From NCBI RefSeq assembly GCF_002953255.1, contig NZ_CP026498.1:9837015-9901014 (forward strand): a DNA stretch of 64,000 nucleotides. Reading direction: 5' to 3'. The notes under the pieces were generated by a model. It was not told the DNA's origin. It saw only the letters and a list, made by a program, of their open reading frames with translations, and searched no databases. Position numbers and translations under genes: made by a program. Below are positions 57,806 to 64,000 of this stretch, piece after piece; the first letter of the stretch is position 1, and every line of letters starts with the position of its first letter. Origin of the DNA: Streptomyces sp. CB01881 (lineage in GTDB: Bacteria; Actinomycetota; Actinomycetes; Streptomycetales; Streptomycetaceae).

Positions 57806-60694
57806 GTGAGCCGACCGTCCGCCACCCCAGGCGCCGACCTCGCCCGGGAGCTGGCCGCCACGCTGCGCGGCGAGGTCCGCTTCGGCGCCGCCGAGCGCAC
57901 CGTCTACAGCCACGACGCCTCCAACTACCGGCATCTGCCGCTCGGCGTGGTCAAGCCGGCCGACCTGGACGACGTGCGCACCGCGCTCGCGCTCTGCCGC
58001 CAGTACCGCGTCCCGGTGGTGCCGCGCGGGGCGGGGACCAGCATCGGCGGGCAGGCGATCGGCCCGGGCGCCGTCGTCCTGGACTTCCGGCGCCACCTGG
58101 GCGCGGTACTCGGGGTGGACCAGGAGCGGCGCACCGCCCGGGTCGAACCCGGCGCCGTGCTGGACGACCTCCAGCGGGCCGCCCGCCCGTACGGGCTGCG
58201 ATTCGGGCCGGACCCGTCCACCCACAGCCGGTGCACGCTCGGCGGCATGATCGGCAACGACTCGTGCGGCGCCCACTCGGTGGCCTGGGGGCGGACCGCC
58301 GACAACGTCGAATCACTGGACCTGCTGCTCGCCGACGGCACCGAGCTGACCGTCGGCGGCCCGCTCGGGCCCGAAGGGCGCGCGGAGCTGCTCGGCCGGC
58401 CCGGCCGGGCCGGCCAACTCCACCGCGAGCTCCACGAGTTCACCGAACGACACCTCGCGCTGATCCGCCAGGGCATGCCGGACCTGCCGCGCCGCACCTC
58501 CGGCTACCCTCTCGACGCACTGCTGCCCGAGCGCGGGTTCGACCTCGCCCGGGCGCTCACCGGCACCGAGGGCACCTGCGCGCTGCTGCTCGGCGCGACC
58601 GTGCGGCTGGTCGAGGACCCGCCGGCCCGCGCCCTGGTGGTGGCCGGCTACCCCGACGAGACCGCCGCCGCCGACGCCGTCCCCGCGCTGCTGCCGCTGC
58701 GCCCGCTGACCGTCGAGGGGATGGCCGCCGACCTGATCGCCGCGCTGCTCGCCGCCGGGCCCCGCCCGCCCGCACTGGACCGGCTGCCCGCGGGCTCCTG
58801 CTGGCTCTTCCTGGAGGTCGGCGGCGCCACCGCGCTGGAGGCCTACCAGGCCGCCCGAGGGCTCGCGGACGCGGTGCGCCGCGAGTCCTCGGCCGCCGTC
58901 TCCCTGGTCACCGACGCGGACGAGCAGCGCCAGCTCTGGGGGGTGCGCGAGGCCGGCGCCGGGATCGTCACCCGGCTGCCCGGCGGCGGCGAGGCCTGGC
59001 CCGGCTGGGAGGACTCGGCCGTCCCCCCGGAACGCCTCGGCGACTACCTGCGCGACCTGCGGGCCCTGCTGCGCCGGCACAGCCTGCACGGCGTCCCGTA
59101 CGGGCACTTCGGCGAGGGCTGTGTCCACCTGCGGATCGACTTCCCGCTCACCGAGCCCCAAGGGGTGCTGGTCTTCCGGGAGTTCATGGAGCAGGCGGCC
59201 GACCTCGCGGTGTCCCACGGGGGTTCGCTCTCGGGCGAGCACGGTGACGGACAGGCGCGGGCCGAACTCCTGCCGCGCATGTACCGGCCGGAGATCATCG
59301 ACCTGTTCGGCGGGTTCAAGCGGATCTGGGATCCGGAGAACCTGCTCAACCCGGGTGCCATCGTCGACCCCCGCCCGCTCGACTCCGATTTGCGCCACGC
59401 CGGGCCGGTACGCGAGCTGCCGCTCGCCCTCCCCTACGAGCGGGACGACGGCAGCCTCGCCAAGGCCGTGCGCCGCTGCGTCGGCGTGGCCAAGTGCGTG
59501 GACCCGAACACCGGGGTGATGTGCCCGAGTTACATGGCCACCGGAGAGGAGCGGCACTCCACCCGCGGCCGTGCCCGGCTGCTCGCCGAGATGCTGCGCG
59601 GCGGGGCGATCCCGGACGGCTGGCGCTCGCCGGAGGTCCGGGAGGCCCTGGACCTGTGCCTCGGCTGCAAGGGCTGCGCGAGCGACTGCCCGGTCCACGT
59701 CGACATGGCCACCTACCGGGCCGAGTTCCTGTACCAGCACTACCGGCACCGGCCCCGGCCCGTCCCCCACTACTCGATGGGCTGGCTGCCGCTCTGGCTG
59801 CGGGCCGTCGCCCTCGCCCCCGGCGCGGCCAACCTGGTCGCCTGCTCCCCCGCGGCCGGCCTGCTGAAACGGCTCGGCGGGGTGGACCCGCGCCGGGTGG
59901 TCCCGGTCTTCCCGCCCGAGACCTTCACCCGCTGGTACCGCCGCCACCGCGCCGCCCACCCGGCCCCGGCGGGCGCGCGGCCCGTCCTGCTCTGGCCGGA
60001 CACCTTCTCCGACCACCTCCAGCCCAACGTGCTGCGCGCCGCCGTCGAGGTGCTGGAACACCTGGGCTTCGACGTCCGGCTGCCGTCCGGCCCGGTCTGC
60101 TGCGGCCTCACCTGGTACTCGACCGGCCAGCTCGGTACCGCCCGGCGGGTGATGCGCCGCAGCCTGCGCACGCTGGCCGCCACCGGCCTGCCCGCGGACA
60201 CGCCGGTGGTCGGCATGGACCCGAGCTGCACCGCCACCCTGCGCGAGGACCTGCCCCGCCTGCTCGGGTCCGACGGCCGCCCGCTCGCCGAACGGACCCG
60301 CACCTTCGCCGAGTTCGTCGACGAGTACGCGCCGGAGGCCGAACTCCCCCAGGCTCCGGTCGACGCGATCACCCAGACCCACTGCCACCAGCACGCCGTA
60401 CTCGGCACCGCCGCCGACCGCCGGGTCGAGGCCCGGATGGGCCTGCGCAACCGGGTGCTGGACTCCGGCTGCTGCGGCCTGGCCGGCAACTTCGGCTTCG
60501 AGCAGGGCCACTTCGAGGTGTCGGAGTCGATCGCCGAACGCGTCCTGCTCCCGGAGGTCCGGTCCGCCGACCCGTCCACCGTGATCCTGGCCGACGGCTT
60601 CAGCTGCCGCACCCAGATCTCCCAACTCGCCGAGGGCCGGCAGTCCCTGCACCTGGCGGAGCTGATGCAGCAGGCACTGCACCGGAGTCGCTGA
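57806..60694 (+). CDS. FAD- and Fe-S-dependent 2-hydroxyacid dehydrogenase (GlcD-GlcF/YdiJ-like)
   Basis: 962 aa from the GTG at 57806 (GGGAGGA 5 nt upstream). The N-terminal half is an FAD-binding PCMH/VAO fold (VVPRGAGTSIGGQAIGPG, IGNDSCGAHSVAWGRT, FGEGCVHLRIDFPLTE). The C-terminal half has two 4Fe-4S motifs (CVGVAKCVDPNTGVMCPSYM and CLGCKGCASDCPVH) and two CCG domains (VCCGLTWYSTGQ and CCGLAGNFGFEQGHFEVS). This matches fused D-lactate/D-2-hydroxyglutarate dehydrogenases that send electrons to the quinone pool. Which hydroxyacid it uses is unknown. Confidence 0.9.
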   Translation: MSRPSATPGADLARELAATLRGEVRFGAAERTVYSHDASNYRHLPLGVVKPADLDDVRTALALCRQYRVPVVPRGAGTSIGGQAIGPGAVVLDFRRHLGAVLGVDQERRTARVEPGAVLDDLQRAARPYGLRFGPDPSTHSRCTLGGMIGNDSCGAHSVAWGRTADNVESLDLLLADGTELTVGGPLGPEGRAELLGRPGRAGQLHRELHEFTERHLALIRQGMPDLPRRTSGYPLDALLPERGFDLARALTGTEGTCALLLGATVRLVEDPPARALVVAGYPDETAAADAVPALLPLRPLTVEGMAADLIAALLAAGPRPPALDRLPAGSCWLFLEVGGATALEAYQAARGLADAVRRESSAAVSLVTDADEQRQLWGVREAGAGIVTRLPGGGEAWPGWEDSAVPPERLGDYLRDLRALLRRHSLHGVPYGHFGEGCVHLRIDFPLTEPQGVLVFREFMEQAADLAVSHGGSLSGEHGDGQARAELLPRMYRPEIIDLFGGFKRIWDPENLLNPGAIVDPRPLDSDLRHAGPVRELPLALPYERDDGSLAKAVRRCVGVAKCVDPNTGVMCPSYMATGEERHSTRGRARLLAEMLRGGAIPDGWRSPEVREALDLCLGCKGCASDCPVHVDMATYRAEFLYQHYRHRPRPVPHYSMGWLPLWLRAVALAPGAANLVACSPAAGLLKRLGGVDPRRVVPVFPPETFTRWYRRHRAAHPAPAGARPVLLWPDTFSDHLQPNVLRAAVEVLEHLGFDVRLPSGPVCCGLTWYSTGQLGTARRVMRRSLRTLAATGLPADTPVVGMDPSCTATLREDLPRLLGSDGRPLAERTRTFAEFVDEYAPEAELPQAPVDAITQTHCHQHAVLGTAADRRVEARMGLRNRVLDSGCCGLAGNFGFEQGHFEVSESIAERVLLPEVRSADPSTVILADGFSCRTQISQLAEGRQSLHLAELMQQALHRSR

Positions 60695-60805
60695 CGGATC
60701 GGACGCGTTGCCTCGACACCCTTTCCCCAGGGGGACCAGTGGAGTTGAATGGCCGTCACCTGATCCGGAACGCGAAGCCGAACGGCGTTGAGGGGGTTGC
60801 GGGGG

Positions 60806-61291
60806 ATGCTGGTGGAGGGAATGACGGCGCTGGCGGCGGCAGGAGGCGCGGGGATCGTCCAGGCGGCGGGGACGGACGTCTGGACCGCCCTGCGGGAACG
60901 CGTGGCCCGGCTGCTGGGCCGCGGCCGCCCGGAGGGCGAACGGGCCGCCCTGGAACGCCTCGACCGGACGCAGGAGGCCCTGGCGGCCGCCGCGCCCGGC
61001 GAGCTGGACCAGGTATCCGGCCGGCAAGCGGCCTCCTGGCAGACCCGACTGGAGGACTTCCTGGACGAACTCGCGCCGGAGGAACGGGCGCAGGCCGCCG
61101 GACAGCTCCGCGCACTGCTCGACGAGGCGGCCGCCCCCGAGGCGGCGGCCTCCGTCCGGGCCGAGAACAGCGGCGTGACCGCCGGCCGGGACATCGGCAA
61201 CCACGGCGGCGCCATCGGCCGCGACTTCGCCGGCCCGGTCACCATCGGCACGCCCGACCGCCCTACCCCGCCGGGAGCGGCCCCGCGCTGA
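60806..61291 (+). CDS. Small protein with Gly/Ile-rich repeat motif, NB-ARC neighbour
   Basis: 161 aa from the ATG at 60806 (GGGGG upstream). Residues 1-45 form a hydrophobic helical start (MTALAAAGGAGIVQAAGTDV, LRERVARLLGRG). The middle is helical (EELAPEERAQAAGQLRALLD-like). Residues 124-152 read NSGVTAGRDIGNHGGAIGRD then FAGPVTIG: alternating Gly with Val/Ile, as in the amyloid-forming or effector-recruiting motifs found beside NLR-like genes in actinobacteria. It starts the unit that leads into the NB-ARC gene, 45 bp before that gene's likely start. Role: adaptor or effector, inferred. Confidence 0.65.
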   Translation: MLVEGMTALAAAGGAGIVQAAGTDVWTALRERVARLLGRGRPEGERAALERLDRTQEALAAAAPGELDQVSGRQAASWQTRLEDFLDELAPEERAQAAGQLRALLDEAAAPEAAASVRAENSGVTAGRDIGNHGGAIGRDFAGPVTIGTPDRPTPPGAAPR

Positions 61292-61335
61292 CCGCCCCCG
61301 GGGCTCGTCCCGGCCCCGCCGCCTTGCACGGCGGC

Positions 61336-64000
61336 GTGTACAGCCAGCGTGACCTCCTCAACTCGGGTGGTGTGGTGGCAGAATCCGTCCGCGACATCCA
61401 CCTCCACGACCACCGGACCGCCCCCGCCCCCGCCCCCACCGCCGTGGGCTGGCCGGTCCAGGTCGGCGCCCTCCCGGCGCTCGCCGACTGCTTCCGCCAC
61501 CGGCCGTCCGTCGACGGCGCGCTCGCCCTCCCCGGCAGGCCCGCCCCGAGCGGTACGGCCGGTGTGCACGGTGCAACCGGCACGCACGGTGCATCCGGCA
61601 CGGCCGGTGTGCACGGCGTACCCGGCACGCTCCGGTCGGTGGTGCTCAGCGGCCCGGCCGACACCGGGAAGACCCAGGCCGCCGCCCACCACGCCCAACT
61701 CGCCCTCCGGACAGGCACGGTGGACCTGGTGGTGTGGGCCGCCGCGGACAGCGCCGCGTCGATCCGGCACGCCTACGCGACGGCCGCCGACCGGCTGGGC
61801 CTCGGGGGCGGGCCGGCGACGGCGGAGCACCTGTTGTCCTGGCTGAACACCACCGGCCGCCGCTGGCTGATCGTGCTCGACGGCCTGGCCGACCCCGCCG
61901 ACCTGCCAGGCCTCTGGCCCGCCCCGAGTGCCACCGGCCGGGTCGTCGTCACCACCCGTCGGACAGACCAGGACCTGCGCACCAGCCGGCGCCGGCTGGT
62001 CCGGGTCGGGGCCTTCACTCCCGAGGAGGCCGCCGGCCACCTGGCGGACCTGCTGGCCGTACACGACCTGGCCCTGCCCGAAGGAGAGTTGGCCGGACTC
62101 ACGGCCGGATCCGGCAGCCTCCCCGCCGCCCTGGCACGGACGGCCGCCCGGATCGTCACCGGCCCCGGCGCCCGGGCCGGGCTCCACCCGCGCCGGGGAA
62201 CCGTCAGCCCCGGCCGGCCCGGCGACTGCGACCTGTGCCGGCTCCCGCCCGAGAGCGCCACCGTCGCCCTCCTCCACGCCCCCGAGGACTCCCTCTGGGC
62301 ACACTGGGCCGAGGCCGTCCTGCGCCGGGCCGGCCTGCACGTCGTCCCGGCGGCGGCCGAGCAGACGGTCACCCTGCTCTCCCCCGCGCTCCTGCGCGAA
62401 CACCCGACGCCGGGCGGCCGGGCTCCGGGCTCACCCGACCCCCTCGGGCCGCCCGGCGGCGGACCCGCCGCGGACCCCGGCCGGGCCGTTGCCGTCCGGA
62501 TCCAGCCGGTGCCCGTCGACGGCCCGGTGACCGACCTCGTCGGACTCGGCCCCGAACAGGCCGCGACGGCGCTGCTCGCCGCGCTGGGCATCGCCGACCG
62601 GGCGCCCGACCTGACGGGCCTGCGTCACCCCGGCTCCGTCCCGGCCCACTTCAAGGTGCCGCCCCGCCACCCGTCCTTCACCGGCCGCCAGGCGGTGCTG
62701 GAGCACCTGCACCGGCAGCTCGGCGCCGGTGTGGCAGCCGTCCTGCCCACCTCGCAGACCCTCTACGGACTCGGCGGGATCGGCAAGACCCAGCTCGCCC
62801 TGGAGTACGCCCACCGCTACCGGGCGGAGTACGACCTGGTCTGGTGGATCGACGCCGAGCAGACCGAGTCGGTGGCCCTCGCCCTGGCCGGGCTCGCCCG
62901 GCGGCTCGGCCTGCCCGTCGGCGACTCGGTCGCCGAGGGCGCCGAGGCCGCCCGGGAGGCGCTGGGCCGCGGCAACCCGTCCACGCGCTGGCTGCTGGTC
63001 TTCGACAACGCCGACGAACCGGCCGACCTGCGGCCGTACTTCCCCGACGGGCCGGGCCGGATCCTGGTCACCTCCCGCAACCTCGCGTGGACCAGGGCCG
63101 CCAGCGCGCTGGAGGTCGACGTCTTCACCCGCCGGGAGAGCACCGAGCACCTGCGCCGCCGGGTCCGCGCACTCCCGGCCGACGACGCCGACGCGGTGGC
63201 CGAGGCACTCGGCGACCTGCCGCTGGCCGTCGAGGTCGCCGCGGCCTGGCTGGACGCCACCGCGATGCCCGTCACCACCTACCTCGCCAAACTCCGGTAC
63301 GCGCTGTCCGCCGAGGGCGCCTTCGACTACCCGCGGTCGGTGGCCGCCGCCTGGGGCGTCTCGATCGGCCGGCTGCGCGAGCAGTCGCCGGCCGCCGCCC
63401 GACTCCTGCAACTCTGCGCCTACTTCGCACCCGAGCCGATCTCGACCCGGCTGCTCTACAGCGACCGGATGGTCGAGGCCCTCGCCGAGTCCGACCCCGC
63501 GGTGGAGGACGCCTTCGCGGTCGCCGCCGCCGTCCGCGCACTCGGCCGCTACTCGCTCGCCCGGGTGGACCCCGAGGCGGGCGGACTCCAACTGCACCGG
63601 CTGGTCCAGGCCGTGGTGCAGGACTCGGTGACCGGGATCGACGCGCAGCTCGACACCAAGCACAGGGTGCACCGCGTCCTCACCGGCGCCCGGCCCCTCG
63701 TCGGCGACACCGACGACCCCGCCAACTGGCCCGCCTTCGAGGAGATCTGGCCGCACCTCTACCCGTCCCAGGCGCACGTCTGCGACGAGTGGGAGACCCG
63801 CACGCTGCTGATCGACCGCGTCCGCTACCTGTGGAAGCGCGGCGAGCTGGCGCAGGCCCTGGACCTCGGGCGGTCACTGGAGGAGCTCTGGATCGAGAAG
63901 CTCGGCGAGGACGACCGGCAGACCCTGCTGCTGCGCTTCCAACTCGCCAACGTACTGCGCGCGCAGGGCCACTACGCCGGGGCGTTGGCGCTCGATGAAG
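61336..64000 (+). CDS. fxsT: FxsT-like NB-ARC/TPR protein (partial at right edge)
   Basis: At least 888 aa; start uncertain (GTG at 61336, 61372 or 61375; no good ribosome-binding site). Domains: first P-loop VVLSGPADTGKTQAA (about 102-116) with WLIVLDGLADP; a TIR-like segment VALLHAPEDSLWAHWAEAVL (from 310); a second NB-ARC with LYGLGGIGKTQLALEYAH (about 477-494), WLLVFDNADEP and ILVTSRN; a winged-helix stretch (YPRSVAAAWGVSIGRL); then TPR-like helices (LGRSLEELWIEKLGEDDR) at the edge. This matches the tetratricopeptide member of the FxSxx-COOH (Fxs) systems, which couple an NLR-like switch to a small peptide. The overlapping Arg-rich frame at 61734-63998 is a by-product. Confidence 0.85.
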   Translation, partial: MYSQRDLLNSGGVVAESVRDIHLHDHRTAPAPAPTAVGWPVQVGALPALADCFRHRPSVDGALALPGRPAPSGTAGVHGATGTHGASGTAGVHGVPGTLRSVVLSGPADTGKTQAAAHHAQLALRTGTVDLVVWAAADSAASIRHAYATAADRLGLGGGPATAEHLLSWLNTTGRRWLIVLDGLADPADLPGLWPAPSATGRVVVTTRRTDQDLRTSRRRLVRVGAFTPEEAAGHLADLLAVHDLALPEGELAGLTAGSGSLPAALARTAARIVTGPGARAGLHPRRGTVSPGRPGDCDLCRLPPESATVALLHAPEDSLWAHWAEAVLRRAGLHVVPAAAEQTVTLLSPALLREHPTPGGRAPGSPDPLGPPGGGPAADPGRAVAVRIQPVPVDGPVTDLVGLGPEQAATALLAALGIADRAPDLTGLRHPGSVPAHFKVPPRHPSFTGRQAVLEHLHRQLGAGVAAVLPTSQTLYGLGGIGKTQLALEYAHRYRAEYDLVWWIDAEQTESVALALAGLARRLGLPVGDSVAEGAEAAREALGRGNPSTRWLLVFDNADEPADLRPYFPDGPGRILVTSRNLAWTRAASALEVDVFTRRESTEHLRRRVRALPADDADAVAEALGDLPLAVEVAAAWLDATAMPVTTYLAKLRYALSAEGAFDYPRSVAAAWGVSIGRLREQSPAAARLLQLCAYFAPEPISTRLLYSDRMVEALAESDPAVEDAFAVAAAVRALGRYSLARVDPEAGGLQLHRLVQAVVQDSVTGIDAQLDTKHRVHRVLTGARPLVGDTDDPANWPAFEEIWPHLYPSQAHVCDEWETRTLLIDRVRYLWKRGELAQALDLGRSLEELWIEKLGEDDRQTLLLRFQLANVLRAQGHYAGALALDE
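61551..61629 (+). repeat. Imperfect collagen-like GxT/GxHG repeat in NB-ARC gene
   Basis: Two copies of a GGCACGGCCGGTGTGCACGG-like unit (61551 and 61596) and related triplets encode G-T-A-G-V-H-G-type tripeptide repeats just before the first P-loop. It is an in-frame flexible linker. Confidence 0.7.

Noticed and set aside
58313..61204. 963-codon open frame on the minus strand
   Set aside because: Shadow of the FAD/Fe-S dehydrogenase; composition and codon bias are wrong for a real gene.
61734..63998. 754-codon open frame on the plus strand
   Set aside because: Arg/Pro-rich, in the wrong frame of the NB-ARC gene; the frame with P-loops and balanced composition overlaps it and runs off the edge.
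1..64000. tRNA, rRNA or insertion sequence
   Set aside because: No cloverleaf, rRNA signature or transposase motif was found by eye on either strand.

Overview
The window is high-GC actinobacterial chromosome. Codon usage is strongly GC3-biased, GTG/TTG starts are common, and the gene families (DUF574 methyltransferases, TerD-type proteins, FxsT-like NB-ARC/TPR protein, Tat and lipobox exports, VKOR-DsbA pair, Ku) point to Streptomyces or Kitasatospora. The layout is a mosaic of short operons with no rRNA, tRNA, CRISPR or prophage visible.

Regions. 0-5.5 kb: SMP-30 hydrolase, Tat-exported PHP metallohydrolase, a zeta-toxin-like protein with a broken P-loop, and an exonuclease-BRCT-TerD fusion. 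6.1-10.9 kb: a long Pro-rich protein ending in a degenerate ADP-ribosyltransferase-like domain, followed by a MinD-like protein whose P-loop lysine is arginine. 10.9-16.6 kb: DinB protein; a two-gene operon of a DUF692 (MNIO) oxidase and an 84-residue Cys-containing protein that looks like a peptide-modification system; a secreted protein; a methyltransferase; an unknown pair. 16.8-19.2 kb: two secreted hydrolases separated by a perfect 23-bp-stem hairpin. 19.4-22.2 kb: a bacterial NLR-like protein (XRE HTH, NACHT, membrane segments). 22.6-27.3 kb: NUDIX, twin NUDIX, lone condensation domain, an internally deleted Old Yellow Enzyme gene, AAC(3)-type acetyltransferase. 27.3-36.9 kb: M1 peptidase, rhodanese, methyltransferases, an internally deleted GH20 gene, deacetylase, Fpg/Nei glycosylase. 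37-38.5 kb: DsbA-VKOR oxidative folding pair. 38.5-49 kb: DHFR-like protein, adenosine deaminase, a deleted MFS gene behind an ArsR-type regulator, aldehyde dehydrogenase, Ku, MMPL transporter, phosphoesterase. 49-57.7 kb: amino-acid permease, EI24 protein, SLT transglycosylase, TetR/MFS divergon, glycosyltransferase, HIT-like gene with a compensated frameshift. 57.8-64 kb: D-2-hydroxyacid-type FAD/Fe-S dehydrogenase, then a small Gly-rich protein and an FxsT-like NB-ARC/TPR protein running off the right edge.

The most promising candidates for an undescribed system are the MNIO oxidase with its small CPTCH-motif partner (11.6-13.2 kb) and the two NLR-like loci (19.4-22.2 kb; 60.8-64 kb). A second theme is gene decay by large out-of-frame internal deletions in three unrelated genes (26.06, 31.3-32.0, 40.2-41.0 kb). 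A third is many short tandem repeats (11-23 bp units) in intergenic DNA. All functional calls are made by eye from motifs and remembered family features; no database search was run.
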